Numbered from the stretch's first letter, positions 17,302-26,348 are shown. The stretch: DNA of 64,000 nt from Caulobacteraceae bacterium (GCA_031291645.1 JARLIQ010000063.1:1-64000), one strand, 5' to 3'. The notes: a model not told the origin generated them from the sequence alone. Numbers and translations: made by a program.

Positions 17302-17763
17302 TCAGTTCGGATGGTCCGCCGTCCAGCCGAGCTGGTGGCCCGTCTCATGGCACAAGAGCCGCCCGATGAAGCCGGCGTCCGGAACGTCGCACGGATTGAT
17401 GACGGCGATGGCGTTCAGCGCCGGGATGTAGCAGCCCGCGGCGTCGGGGCGCTGGACGCCCCAGGCGTGGCAGTAGGCCGAAATGGCGTCCGGCGACTTG
17501 GTCAGCACCTTCACCGAGGTGTCGGCGCGATAGCGGGCGGGCGGAGCCTCGAAACTCACTTGGCCGGCGTGCGCGCTGCGGTCGACCAGCAGGCCGGCCC
17601 CGGTCCAGAACGCCACGCATGCGAGCAGCGGCAGGACCCGCGCCCAGTTCGGGCGAGGCCAGCCGGCGCGAGCCCGTTTCACGCGGCCTGCGCGATGGCC
17701 TTTCGGCCGAGATGGGGCCCCGATCGGGGCCACCCCTTGGTCTAGAATTTGGATTGCGTTCAT
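17302..17763 (-). CDS. small membrane-anchored protein with HExxH motif
   Basis: The start is uncertain; the ATG at 17763 gives 153 residues, and another ATG in frame lies at 17865. There is a basic region, one hydrophobic segment (about residues 41-57), then a domain that ends in LCHETGHQLGW near the C-terminus. HETGH fits the HExxH zinc-protease signature, but the protein is much shorter than known families and ends just after it. Three cysteines lie in the last 65 residues. Protease activity is only a possibility. Confidence 0.55.
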   Translation of the reverse strand: MNAIQILDQGVAPIGAPSRPKGHRAGRVKRARAGWPRPNWARVLPLLACVAFWTGAGLLVDRSAHAGQVSFEAPPARYRADTSVKVLTKSPDAISAYCHAWGVQRPDAAGCYIPALNAIAVINPCDVPDAGFIGRLLCHETGHQLGWTADHPN

Positions 17764-18111
17764 CGAAGTTAAGGCCCAGCCCGAATTTAGGGTCGGGGCG
17801 GATACGGCCTCTGAGAGCGATTGGATGCTCGCCAAATGGTCGCAGTGATCACAGAGACGACTCACGTCCGTTCCAACCGGAGCCTTCGACCCTAGTGCTC
17901 AGCTCGTCGCCCGAGACGGTTTCGACCGCCCTCCGAGAATCTATAAATTTATCATATCAATCAATGAATTATGCGGTTAAACAATTGGCTCGAAGAGCGC
18001 CATAAAATTCGACCTTTCAACGGGCTCCCGCAGCGCGCCGCCCGCAGCGCGCTGAACGGCCGGCGAGACATTCAGCCGCATAGGTCGCACCCCGCCTCCG
18101 CGGGTCCGGAC
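17764..18111. other. 348-bp gap with an AT-rich patch
   Basis: No gene is supported here. The segment at about 17940-17995 is strikingly AT-rich for this genome (runs such as TATAAATTTATCATATCAA), which fits a promoter or a regulator-binding region for the minus-strand gene that follows. I see no clear inverted repeat. Confidence 0.4.
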
Positions 18112-18762
18112 CTAGGCGTCGGCAGGCGCGCTGGCCCGGGCGAGCCAACGGTCGATGATCCCGAGCACCGCGCCAGGCGGCTGGAAGCCCTGGGCGACGA
18201 TGCCGTAGGCGCCTTCCGCGCCCGGCCCGCCGATCAATGTGGGAAAGCCGGTGACCCCCGCGCGCTGGGAAGTGGCGTAGTCGCGCCAGGTCTCCTCCTT
18301 CGAGGTCTCGGACGCGTGATCGGCCAGGAAGGCGTCGCGATCGAGGCTGAACTCGGCCGCCAGGTCGCCCAGCACCTGAGGGTCGGTGACGTCGCGGTTC
18401 TCGGCGTAGAAAGCGCGTTGCGTCCGCTCCAGGAAGTCGAGCGCCAGCTCCGGCCGGGCCCGCCGCACGACCACCACCGCCCGCGCGGCCGGATCGGTGT
18501 CGTAGACGAAGTCCTCGCGATCGAAGAAGCCATAGTCGAACGGCTGGCCGGATGCCTCGGTCACGTGGCCCCAGTGCGGGCGCATCGATTGCTTGGCCGC
18601 CTCGGTCATCGGCTCTTCCGTGCCAGGCCGCAGACCGCCCATGATCACCCGGATCGGCAGGATGTCGCCATAGCGCTCGCGCACGGCGGCGATGGTCGGA
18701 GCAAAGCCCCAGCACCAGGAGCACATCGGATCGGCGAAATAGATCAGGTGGACGCCATCCAT
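18112..18762 (-). CDS. DsbA family thioredoxin-fold protein
   Basis: The 216-residue protein starts at an ATG 6 nt after AGGAGG. DPMCSWCWGFAP near residue 11 carries a CSWC redox pair typical of FrnE/DsbA-like oxidoreductases, and a conserved GVTGFPTLIGG cis-proline loop lies near 172. There is no signal peptide, so it should act in the cytoplasm as a thiol oxidoreductase or isomerase. It is divergent from the response-regulator gene. Confidence 0.88.
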   Translation of the reverse strand: MDGVHLIYFADPMCSWCWGFAPTIAAVRERYGDILPIRVIMGGLRPGTEEPMTEAAKQSMRPHWGHVTEASGQPFDYGFFDREDFVYDTDPAARAVVVVRRARPELALDFLERTQRAFYAENRDVTDPQVLGDLAAEFSLDRDAFLADHASETSKEETWRDYATSQRAGVTGFPTLIGGPGAEGAYGIVAQGFQPPGAVLGIIDRWLARASAPADA

Positions 18763-18898
18763 GGCCGCCTCCTTTCCGGGTCGTGGCCAGCTCGCGAGCG
18801 CATGATACCCCACGCCGGGGCGACGCGCCGCAGCGTTTAACCCGCCGGTGACCATGGCCGTAAAGCCTTCCTAGAGACGGAGGGGCCATGCTGGCCGC

Positions 18899-19549
18899 AT
18901 GTCTTCGAGCCCGACATCCGTCCGTGAAGCCGCCGGCGCGTTGGCCGGCGCGCGGGTTTTGGTGGTCGACGATCACCCCTTCACCAGCCGGCTGGTCAAG
19001 GACACGCTCTACGCTGGCGGCGCCCAGTCGGTGCACGCCGCCCAGGACGGCGGCGAGGCGGTCGCCATGCTGCGCGGCTGCCAACCCCACATTGTGATCA
19101 CAGACTGGCGCATGCCGGGCCTGGACGGGTTGGACTTCACGCGCCTGGTGCGCCAGGCCGCCCTCACCCCCGATCCGCGCATTCCCGATCCGCAGGTCCC
19201 GATCGTGCTGCTGTCGGCCCACACCAGCGCGCGCACCGTCGAGACCGCGCGCCGCGCCGGGGTCAGCGAGGTGGTGGTCAAGCCCTTCACCATCGCCACC
19301 CTGATGCAGCGAATCCAGGCCGCGATGACGGCGCCGCGGCCGTTCGTGGTCTCTACCGCCTACGTCGGGCCGGACCGGCGCCGCCGCAAGGGCGCGTCCG
19401 GCGACGCGGTGCGCGTGCGGCGGATCACGGACCGGCCGCTGGCCGAGATCCCCGCCCCGGAAGGGGATTCGGTGCTGAAGCTGCTGCAGGCCGGGATCGA
19501 CGAACTGGGGCGTCCGCGCCGGGTCCCCAGGCAAGGCGACGCTCAGTAG
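18899..19549 (+). CDS. single-domain response regulator with C-terminal tail
   Basis: Residues 20-145 are a receiver domain: VLVVDDH (acidic pocket), ITDWRMPGLDG with the phosphoacceptor Asp near 71, a Ser in the VLLSAH segment and the conserved Lys in VVKPF near 127. The last 70 residues contain the Arg-rich YVGPDRRRR segment seen in several alphaproteobacterial receiver proteins, and no DNA-binding domain. It probably acts by protein contacts. No kinase is adjacent. Its stop overlaps the convergent SDR gene by 7 bp. Confidence 0.88.
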   Translation: MSSSPTSVREAAGALAGARVLVVDDHPFTSRLVKDTLYAGGAQSVHAAQDGGEAVAMLRGCQPHIVITDWRMPGLDGLDFTRLVRQAALTPDPRIPDPQVPIVLLSAHTSARTVETARRAGVSEVVVKPFTIATLMQRIQAAMTAPRPFVVSTAYVGPDRRRRKGASGDAVRVRRITDRPLAEIPAPEGDSVLKLLQAGIDELGRPRRVPRQGDAQ

Positions 19550-20343
19550 TGGATGGCGCCGCGGCTGCCGCCGCCACAGGCGATGGCGTCCCCGGTGATC
19601 GAAACGCTCTTGGGCGAGGCCAGGAAGGCCACCACATAGGCTACCTCCTCGGCGTCGACGAGCCGGCCGATCACGGTGTTGGCGGCCATCCTCCGTTCCA
19701 CCTCTTCTTCAGAGTGGCCGCCGGCCGCCGCCCGGCTGGCGATCAGGCCCGCGGTCCTCTCGGTGCGAGTCACGCCCGGGTGCACCACGGTGACGTTGAC
19801 GCCTGAAGGGCCAAGCTCGTCGGCCAGGTTCTTGGTCAGGGCCGCGACCGAGACGTTGCGGACCGAGCCGATGATCGAGCCGGCCAAGCGCGCGTTCAGC
19901 CCACTGACGTTGATGATCCGGCCCCAGCCCTGGGCGACCATGTGCGGCGCGGCTTCGCGGGCGCAGCGCAGATAGCCCATCACCTTGATATTGACGTCGT
20001 CCCAGAAGCGCTCGTTGGTCACCTCGGCCAGCTTGGGCGGCGGGGCCAGGCCGGCCGGCATGGCGGCGCTGTTGACCAGTATGTCCAGCCCGCCGAGCCG
20101 CTCCACCACCGTCTCGACCAGCCGCTTGACCGAGGCGTCGTCGCCGGTGTCGGCGGAAATCCCGATGACCTCCGCGCCGGTCTCGGCCGCGAGGGCCGCC
20201 ACCGCCTGGTCCAGGGCTGCCTGATCGCGGGCGGCCAGGGCGACCCGCGCGCCTTCCCGGGCCAGTTCGCGGGCGATGGCCAGGCCTATGCCCCGGCTGC
20301 CGCCGGTGACCAGCGCCCGTTTTCCCTTCAGCTCCAGATCCAT
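19543..20343 (-). CDS. SDR-family protein lacking the catalytic Tyr-Lys
   Basis: The 266-residue protein has a normal Rossmann start (TGGSRGIG near residue 13) and an SDR-like core (IINVSGLNARL, then ALTKNLADELG). Where active SDRs have Tyr-x3-Lys, the aligned segment reads GSVRNVSVAALTK, so Tyr is replaced by Gly and Lys by Asn. The nucleotide may still bind. The protein may use another mechanism or be a non-catalytic homologue. The ATG at 20343 fits the family N-terminus (MDLELKGKRALVTGG). Confidence 0.85.
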   Translation of the reverse strand: MDLELKGKRALVTGGSRGIGLAIARELAREGARVALAARDQAALDQAVAALAAETGAEVIGISADTGDDASVKRLVETVVERLGGLDILVNSAAMPAGLAPPPKLAEVTNERFWDDVNIKVMGYLRCAREAAPHMVAQGWGRIINVSGLNARLAGSIIGSVRNVSVAALTKNLADELGPSGVNVTVVHPGVTRTERTAGLIASRAAAGGHSEEEVERRMAANTVIGRLVDAEEVAYVVAFLASPKSVSITGDAIACGGGSRGAIHY

Positions 20344-20490
20344 GCCGCCTGCTCCGATCGACCCTGCCTGAGAATGCCGAGATAGGGCCGAACCCGAGGG
20401 CTGAACAGGCGTTGCGGACCATAGGCATCCCGGCCATGGTGGCCCCGTCGCGGGACGCCACACGTCGCACTGTACAGGTAGAGAACGAGC

Positions 20491-20949
20491 ATGAAGCGCA
20501 TTTCCCTCTGGATTTCAGCCGGGCTGATCATCGCCGCAACCGCCGGCGCGGTCGCGGCCGCCGACATGGCCAGCGTGATCCACGCCCGCCAGGCCCACTA
20601 CAAGGAGATCGGCAAGGCGACCAAGGGCCTCAGCGAAGCGCTCAACTCACCCTCGCCGCAGCTTCCCGCGATCCAGGCCTATGCGCGCCAGATCGACCAG
20701 CTCGCGCCTCAGATTCCGTCGTGGTTCCCCGCCGGCAGCGGTCCCGAAGCGGGCGTGAAGACCGGCGCCAAGCCCGACATCTGGGCGAAGAGCGCCGAGT
20801 TCAAGGCGGCGGCCGCCGCCTTCACGACCGAGGCGCACAGGCTCGACCAGGTCGCCGCGGCCGGCGATCTCAACGCCGTCCGGGCCGAGTTCCCCGCGCT
20901 GGGCAAGGCCTGCAAGACCTGTCACGAGTCCTTCCGCCAGAAGGACTGA
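20491..20949 (+). CDS. cytochrome c' (class II c-type cytochrome)
   Basis: The 152-residue precursor has a signal peptide (about residues 1-23, ending AVAA) and a four-helix-type sequence ending in CKTCHESFRQKD, a single haem-binding CxxCH near the C-terminus as expected for cytochrome c'. It should be a periplasmic haem protein. The cytochrome b gene begins 3 bp after its stop, so they are co-transcribed and probably form an electron-transfer pair. Confidence 0.92.
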   Translation: MKRISLWISAGLIIAATAGAVAAADMASVIHARQAHYKEIGKATKGLSEALNSPSPQLPAIQAYARQIDQLAPQIPSWFPAGSGPEAGVKTGAKPDIWAKSAEFKAAAAAFTTEAHRLDQVAAAGDLNAVRAEFPALGKACKTCHESFRQKD

Positions 20950-20952
20950 TCC

Positions 20953-21618
20953 ATGGCCGCAGAGGCGCGCGTGCGGGTCTGGGACGGGCCCGTGCGCATC
21001 GTCCACTGGCTGATCGCCCTGGCCGTCCCGGCCCTCTGGTGGACGGGGGAGCATGACCAGCTCGATTGGCACCGACGCATCGGCTACGGCGTCCTGGGGC
21101 TGTTGCTGTTCCGGCTGATCTGGGGGTTCGTGGGCGGTTCGACCGCCCGCTTCGCCGGCTTCATCCGCGGCCCCCGCACGGTGGCTGGCTACGCTTCACG
21201 GCTCTTTCGCGGAGAAAAGGCCGCCGTCGTCGGCCACAATCCCATGGGCGGCTGGAGCGTCGCGGCCCTCCTCGCCCTGGTCCTGGCCGAGGTCGGGCTA
21301 GGCCTGTTCGCGGTGGACGTCGACGGCCTGGAGCCTGGCCCCCTGTCGCGGTTCGTCGACTTCGACGCGGGTCGCGCCGCAGCCCAGTGGCACGCCTGGG
21401 TGTTCTACGCGTTCCTGGCGATGATCGGCCTCCACCTGGCCGCCATCGTCTTCTACGCGGCGGTCAAGCGCGACAACCTGGTCGGGCCGATGCTCACCGG
21501 CCGCCGGACGGCCGTTGAGGGCGCGGCGCCGATGGCCGCCGCGCCCTTGTGGCGCGCGCTGGTCGCCGCCGCGGTCGCGACGGCCCTGGCGGTCTGGATC
21601 GCGCGGGGTCTGCGCTAA
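20953..21618 (+). CDS. membrane cytochrome b (b561 type)
   Basis: The 221-residue protein begins with RVWDGPVRIVHWLIALAV and has about five hydrophobic helices. Histidines in the first helix (VHWL), in DWHRRIGYG, in WHAWVFYAF and in IGLHLAAIV match the haem-binding pattern of the Ni/Fe-hydrogenase-like b-type cytochromes. It probably exchanges electrons with the cytochrome c' encoded just before it. Its stop overlaps the convergent MAPEG gene. Confidence 0.92.
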   Translation: MAAEARVRVWDGPVRIVHWLIALAVPALWWTGEHDQLDWHRRIGYGVLGLLLFRLIWGFVGGSTARFAGFIRGPRTVAGYASRLFRGEKAAVVGHNPMGGWSVAALLALVLAEVGLGLFAVDVDGLEPGPLSRFVDFDAGRAAAQWHAWVFYAFLAMIGLHLAAIVFYAAVKRDNLVGPMLTGRRTAVEGAAPMAAAPLWRALVAAAVATALAVWIARGLR

Positions 21619-22007
21619 AGCAGGATCTGGCTCGCCACCATGACCAGGCCGGCGGTGGCCGCCAGCCAGACCAGCGAGCGGATCTGGCGCACCCCGAAGG
21701 CGTACAGCGGCACATAGGCCACCCGGCCCCAGAAGTAGATCTGGGCCCCCAGGGCGGTGATATGGTTCTCGCGGTTCGCGACGTGAGCGATCAGCACCGC
21801 AGCGATGAACAGCGGCAGGGTCTCGTAGAGATTGTCCTGAGCCCGGCGCAGACGCTCGGCCCGGGCGTCCAGCGGCGGCATGGTCTCGTCGCGCGGACCG
21901 GTGTTCCACTTCAGCCCGTACTGGCTGGTCCGTGCGACGTCGAACAGCAGGATCTGTACGAAGGCCAGGACCAGCGTCCAGGCCAGCATCTTCAGTTCAA
22001 TGGTCAT
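21615..22007 (-). CDS. MAPEG family membrane protein
   Basis: The 130-residue product starts at an ATG 5 nt after GGGAGG. It has four hydrophobic segments and the family segments YGLKWNTGPRDE, RRAQDNLYETLPLF and FWGRVAYVPLYAFGV, matching the bacterial MAPEG group (relatives of microsomal glutathione transferases). The function of the bacterial members is not established. It overlaps the cytochrome b gene by 4 bp tail to tail. Confidence 0.9.
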   Translation of the reverse strand: MTIELKMLAWTLVLAFVQILLFDVARTSQYGLKWNTGPRDETMPPLDARAERLRRAQDNLYETLPLFIAAVLIAHVANRENHITALGAQIYFWGRVAYVPLYAFGVRQIRSLVWLAATAGLVMVASQILL

Positions 22008-22101
22008 GTCGCCCTCCCCGAGGCCGCGCGTCTGGTGCGCGGGCCGCAAGGCCGAGCTTAGGGCCGTGAGCCGGAAGGTCCAGGCCCCTCGGAACGAAGG
22101 C

Positions 22102-23955
22102 TCAGGCCGCCTCGACCCCGAACTGAAGTTTGGCCAGGCGGGCGTAGAGGCCGCCGCGCGCCGAGAGCTCGGCGTGGCTGCCCTCGTCGACCACGTGGCC
22201 GTCCTCCATCACGATGATCCGGTCGGCCTCGAGCACGGTCGCCAGGCGGTGGGCGATCACCAGGGTGGTGCGGCCGACCATGGCCTCGTGCAGGGCCTTC
22301 TGCACCAGCCGCTCGTTCTCCGCGTCGAGGGCGCTGGTCGCCTCGTCCAGCAGCAGGATCGGGGCGTTGCGGACCAGGGCGCGGGCGATGGCCAGGCGCT
22401 GGCGCTGACCGCCGGACAGGGTCTTGGCCCGCTCGCCGATCGGGGTGTCGAAGCCTTCCGGCAGGGCCTCGATGAAGCCCCTGGCCTGGGCCGCGGCGGC
22501 GGCGGCCTGCATCTCGGCGATGCTGGCGTCCTCGCGACCGAAGCGCAGGTTTTCGAATGCCGAGCCGGAGAACAGTGGGGCATCCTGGCCCACGAGGGCC
22601 ATGCGCGCGCGCACCTCGGCCGGATCGGCGTCCTTCAGATCGACCCCGTCGATGCTGACGACCCCGGACTGCGGGTCGTAGAAGCGCAGCAGCAGGCGCA
22701 GCACCGTGCTCTTGCCCGCCCCGGACGGGCCGACCAGGGCCACCCGTTCGCCCGGGCGCACATGCAGCGAGAAATCGCTGAGCGCAGCCAGGTCCGGCCG
22801 GCCGGGATAGGCGAAGGTGACGTGCTCGAAAACCACCTCGCCCCGCGCCGGCTTGGGCATGGGCGTGACCTTGGCGGGCGGGGCGATCTCCGGTTGGGCG
22901 GCGAGAAGGTCGTCGATCCGGCCCATGGCCCCGGCGGCCTTCTGCAGTTCGCCCACCACCTCGCCGAGCTGGCCCACCGAGCTGGCCGCGAGCACTGACA
23001 GGAAGATGAACTGCAGAAGCTGGCCGCCGGTCATGGTGTGCTGGATGAAGACGGCGACGGTGGCCTTGTAGAGGATGAAGCCGATCCCCGCGTAGATGAT
23101 CACGATGACCAGGCCGGTCATCTGGCCGCGGGCCCTGACCCGGGCGAGCGAGGCCTTGAACGCGGTCTCGACCGCCTGGCCGAAACGCTGGGCGACATTG
23201 GCCTCGCGACCGAAGGCCTGGACCGTTTCGAGCGCGTCGAGGGTCTCGCCGGCGAAGCCGACCGCCTCGGCGAAGCGGTCCTGCGCCTTCACCGACAGGC
23301 GCCGCACATGGCCGCCGAAGAGGTAGAGCGGCAGCAGCACGGCCGGAACCAGCAGCAGCACGTAGAGGAAATACTGGGGCGCAACGAACAGCAGGTACGC
23401 GATCGAGCCCGCGACCATCAGCAGGTTGCGCAGCGCGATCGACGACCAGGTGCCGACCATCGCCTCGACGATGGTGAGGTCGGTGGTGATGCGCGACAGC
23501 ACCTCGCCGGTGCGGGTCTTCAGGAAGAAGGCCTGGTCGAGCGTCAGAATGTGGTCGTACAGCACCTTGCGCAGGTCGGCGGCGACCCGCTCGCCCAGCT
23601 TGGTGATGTAGTAGAACCGCGCCGCCGTGCCGACCGCGAGCACGATAACCACGGCGGTCAGCAACAGGAAGGTGTGGCGCAGCGACTGGTAGGTGTGCAT
23701 CTCCACGCCGCGGTCGACCACCACCCGAACCGCCCAGCTGAGGCCAAGGGTCGCACCGGTCGAGACCAGCAGGAAGACCAAGGCGAGGATGGCGTCGATC
23801 TTGTGGGCGCGGACAAACGGCGAGATGTTCGCAAGCGGCCTGAGATCGCGGGCTCGCGCCCTGCGTTCCGCCGACTGCGCGATCTCCTGGGTCAGAAGAA
23901 CACCCGTGGTCGGCCGGCCGATCGCCGTGGCCTCGCCGGAGTTCGCCTCGCTCAT
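22102..23955 (-). CDS. ABC exporter, fused permease-ATPase (MsbA-like)
   Basis: The 617-residue half-transporter has six membrane helices (about residues 50-345) followed by a nucleotide-binding domain: GPSGAGKST (Walker A, near 407), LSGGQRQRLAIARAL (signature, near 518), ILLLDEATSALD (Walker B) and a switch His in IAHRL. It should work as a homodimer exporting a lipid or hydrophobic compound. It is divergent from rpmE. As I recall, Caulobacter has a similar gene at this locus. Confidence 0.93.
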   Translation of the reverse strand: MSEANSGEATAIGRPTTGVLLTQEIAQSAERRARARDLRPLANISPFVRAHKIDAILALVFLLVSTGATLGLSWAVRVVVDRGVEMHTYQSLRHTFLLLTAVVIVLAVGTAARFYYITKLGERVAADLRKVLYDHILTLDQAFFLKTRTGEVLSRITTDLTIVEAMVGTWSSIALRNLLMVAGSIAYLLFVAPQYFLYVLLLVPAVLLPLYLFGGHVRRLSVKAQDRFAEAVGFAGETLDALETVQAFGREANVAQRFGQAVETAFKASLARVRARGQMTGLVIVIIYAGIGFILYKATVAVFIQHTMTGGQLLQFIFLSVLAASSVGQLGEVVGELQKAAGAMGRIDDLLAAQPEIAPPAKVTPMPKPARGEVVFEHVTFAYPGRPDLAALSDFSLHVRPGERVALVGPSGAGKSTVLRLLLRFYDPQSGVVSIDGVDLKDADPAEVRARMALVGQDAPLFSGSAFENLRFGREDASIAEMQAAAAAAQARGFIEALPEGFDTPIGERAKTLSGGQRQRLAIARALVRNAPILLLDEATSALDAENERLVQKALHEAMVGRTTLVIAHRLATVLEADRIIVMEDGHVVDEGSHAELSARGGLYARLAKLQFGVEAA

Positions 23956-23988
23956 CTCGTCTCCAACGCTTGTAATCGACGCTTCGTC

Positions 23989-24018
23989 TTGCCTAGGCGG
24001 GGGGCCTTCGTGTATAGC
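23989..24018 (+). promoter_or_regulatory. candidate rpmE promoter
   Basis: TTGCCT at 23989-23994 and TATAGC at 24013-24018 are 18 bp apart and lie about 75 bp before the rpmE start, in the divergent region shared with the ABC exporter. Confidence 0.4.
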
Positions 24019-24092
24019 CGCCCATCCTCGCGGCCGGCGGGTATGACATCTCGTCCGGCCCCCCGTCCATCCAGAGTCGGCCCGAACCCGCC

Positions 24093-24317
24093 ATGAAGCA
24101 AGACACCCATCCCGACTACCACTTCATCACCGTGGTGATGACGGACGGTACGACCTATCAGACGCGCTCGACCTACGGCAAGGAAGGCGCGACCCTGAAC
24201 CTGGACATCGATCCGAAGACCCATCCGGCCTGGACCGGCGGCAACCAGCAACTGCTGGACCGCGGCGGCCGCGTGTCGCGCTTCGCGGCCAAGTTCGGCG
24301 GCTTCATGAAGAAATAG
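24093..24317 (+). CDS. rpmE: 50S ribosomal protein bL31
   Basis: The 74-residue protein shows the bL31 landmarks [31 protein letters not shown] and [13 protein letters not shown]. It lacks the zinc-binding cysteines of the C+ form, as is usual in alphaproteobacteria. It is a single-gene unit, with a promoter candidate upstream and a strong hairpin terminator after it. Confidence 0.98.
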   Translation: MKQDTHPDYHFITVVMTDGTTYQTRSTYGKEGATLNLDIDPKTHPAWTGGNQQLLDRGGRVSRFAAKFGGFMKK

Positions 24318-24340
24318 GGCGCGAACGCGCCTGCGGTTTC

Positions 24341-24371
24341 AGCCGGCTGCGGCGACGCAGCCGGCTTTTTC
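24341..24371 (+). terminator. intrinsic terminator of rpmE
   Basis: A perfect 11-bp stem, AGCCGGCTGCG (24341-24351) with CGCAGCCGGCT (24356-24366), closes a GCGA tetraloop and runs into a T tract. It is the clearest Rho-independent terminator in the window. It may also serve the convergent rcdA transcript, because the stem is symmetrical. Confidence 0.9.
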
Positions 24372-24391
24372 TATGCCGCGGACGGGGCCGT

Positions 24392-24940
24392 TCAGCCTCG
24401 GAAGGCCGCCTGCAGCCGCTCGATCTGCGAGAGCACCGGATGCGGCTGCTCGGTCTCGGCCGGGTCCAGATACATGCGCCGATCCAGGTGCATGACCCGT
24501 TCGTAGAGCCGGTCCGAACGATCCAGAAGGTCCAGGAGGCCGACCGGCAGGCGGCCTCGTCCGCGTTCCTCGGTCTCCGCCGCCGCCACGGCCTCTCGCG
24601 CCATCCGGTAACGGGCGTCACAGGCCAGCGCCGGATCCATCTCGCCCTCACGCACGGCCCGCTGCACCAGAAGCCAGGACGCGACCTGCATCAGCCGCGT
24701 GGTCAGCCTCATGCTCTCGCTGGCGTAGCCCAGGGCCGACTTGCGATCGAGGTGCTTGGACTCCTGGCGGCCCGCACCGTCCAGATAGCTGGCGGTCTCC
24801 TCGACCAGTTCCATGCCTTCCTGGAAGGTGCGCTCGAACAGTTCAGACCGGGCGAAATCCTGGACCACCCCGGCGCGCCAGCGACCGTTCTCGGCTTCGT
24901 CGCTTGCGATGGTGGTCAAGCCCGCGGTCTCGTTCATCAT
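24392..24940 (-). CDS. rcdA: ClpXP protease adaptor RcdA (DUF1465)
   Basis: The protein (183 residues from the ATG at 24940; the next ATG is adjacent) matches the DUF1465 family. The core FARSELFERTFQEGMELVEETA and ALGYASESMRLTTRLMQVAS is nearly what I recall for Caulobacter RcdA. RcdA bridges CpdR-primed ClpXP to substrates such as CtrA during the cell cycle. The sequence is helical with no membrane segment. A DUF1192 gene follows the same strand upstream, and trcR lies nearby, a cell-cycle neighbourhood. Confidence 0.92.
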   Translation of the reverse strand: MMNETAGLTTIASDEAENGRWRAGVVQDFARSELFERTFQEGMELVEETASYLDGAGRQESKHLDRKSALGYASESMRLTTRLMQVASWLLVQRAVREGEMDPALACDARYRMAREAVAAAETEERGRGRLPVGLLDLLDRSDRLYERVMHLDRRMYLDPAETEQPHPVLSQIERLQAAFRG

Positions 24941-25076
24941 ACTCGCCTTTCGTCCAGCCGCCGGAAGGCGCCTCCCGCCGGACTTCGGTCGGTCTGCAAC
25001 CGCCATGCCAACCGGACGTCCCTCGCAAGATCGTAAACCGGCATGGTTTCCATGATTTGAACGCCTGGTGCTTGAA

Positions 25077-25277
25077 CTATTGCTTGAACAAGGCGTCCGC
25101 CGCGGCCCGCCCCGACTGTTTCCGGTCGATCTGGGACTGGGAACGGCGAATCTCCGCCTGCAGCGTCTCGATTCGCTCCTCCAACTCGGCGACCGCGTAG
25201 AGGTCGAGGTCCTCGCGCGTCACCTCGATCAGGGCCTGGCCTCGGATCCGCCTGGGCTCGGCGGGTTCATCCGACAT
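25077..25277 (-). CDS. DUF1192 family small protein
   Basis: The 66-residue protein starts at an ATG at 25277 (MSDEPAEPRR) and has the DUF1192 pattern: an acidic start, LIEVTREDLDLYAVAELEER, then a short coiled coil with QAEIRRSQSQIDRK. A much longer reading frame continues upstream but is antisense to the quinone oxidoreductase. DUF1192 proteins are widespread in alphaproteobacteria and of unknown role. It probably shares a transcript with rcdA. Confidence 0.88.
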   Translation of the reverse strand: MSDEPAEPRRIRGQALIEVTREDLDLYAVAELEERIETLQAEIRRSQSQIDRKQSGRAAADALFKQ

Positions 25278-25361
25278 TGATACGCCTCCCCTGTTGCCCC
25301 AGCGCCAAAGCCCGCTATCTGACGCTTTGCGGCCTTCAGAGGCAAGCCCGGGAGCGGCCAG

Positions 25362-26348
25362 ATGATTCCAGAACAAATGACCGCCATCGCCGTCGAAGGC
25401 GGCAAGGGGCCGGCCGAGGCGCTGAGGCCCGAGCAGATCGCCACGCCCAAGCCCAGCAAGGGCCAGATCCTGATCCGCGTGCGCGCCGCCGGGGTCAACC
25501 GCCCCGACCTGATGCAGCGCCAGGGCTTCTATCCGCCGCCGCCCGGCGCGCCGACGACGCTGGGCCTCGAGGTCGCCGGCGAGGTGGCCGCGCTGGGCGA
25601 GGCGGCGGTGCACTGGCGCGAGGGCGATCGCGTCACCGCGCTGCTGGGCGGCGGAGGTTATGCCGAATACGCCCTTGTGGACGCACGCCACGCCCTGCCC
25701 ATCCCCGCCGGGCTCGACTTCGTCCAGGCCGCGGGCCTGCCCGAGACGGTGTTCACCGTCTTCGCCAACGTGTTCGAACACGGCGGGTTGAAGGCCGGCG
25801 AAACCCTGTTGGTGCACGGCGCCACCTCCGGCATCGGGGTGACCGCCATCCAGATGGCCAAGGCCGCCGGCGCCCGGGTCATCGCCACCGGCCGCGGCGC
25901 CGACAAGGCCGCGAAGGCCCGCGCGCTCGGCGCCGACATCGCCGTCGATTCCAGCACCGAGGACTTCGCGGAGGCCGTCAAGGCCGCCGGCGGGTGCGAC
26001 GTGGTGCTGGACATGGTCGGCGGCGACTTCGTGGCGAAGGACCTTGACGCGCTGAACCGCGGGGGACGGCTGGTCATGATCGCCACCCAGGCCGGGGCCA
26101 ACGTCGAGATCAATCTGCTGAAGATCATGCAGAAGCAGCTGACCCTGACCGGATCGACCCTGCGCCCGCGCAGCGCCGACGAGAAGGCGAGGCTGGCCGC
26201 CGTGGTGGAGGCGGTGGTCTGGCCCTGGATCGAATCCGGCAAGCTGACCACCGTCATCGACCAGACCTTCCCGCTGGCCGACGCGGCCAAGGCCCATGCC
26301 CGCGTCGAGAGCGGCGGCCACGTCGGCAAGGTGGTGCTGGTGACCTGA
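25362..26348 (+). CDS. NAD(P)H quinone oxidoreductase, PIG3 type
   Basis: The 328-residue zinc-free medium-chain reductase has the GroES-like half (VRAAGVNRPDLMQRQGFYPPP near residue 44), the signature LLVHGATSGIGVTAIQ near 150, which starts the Rossmann cofactor site, and a C-terminal HARVESGGHVGKVVL. It belongs to the PIG3/Qor group that reduces quinones or related enals with NADPH. The ATG at 25362 has GGGAG 7 nt before it. It is divergent from the DUF1192 gene. Confidence 0.92.
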   Translation: MIPEQMTAIAVEGGKGPAEALRPEQIATPKPSKGQILIRVRAAGVNRPDLMQRQGFYPPPPGAPTTLGLEVAGEVAALGEAAVHWREGDRVTALLGGGGYAEYALVDARHALPIPAGLDFVQAAGLPETVFTVFANVFEHGGLKAGETLLVHGATSGIGVTAIQMAKAAGARVIATGRGADKAAKARALGADIAVDSSTEDFAEAVKAAGGCDVVLDMVGGDFVAKDLDALNRGGRLVMIATQAGANVEINLLKIMQKQLTLTGSTLRPRSADEKARLAAVVEAVVWPWIESGKLTTVIDQTFPLADAAKAHARVESGGHVGKVVLVT

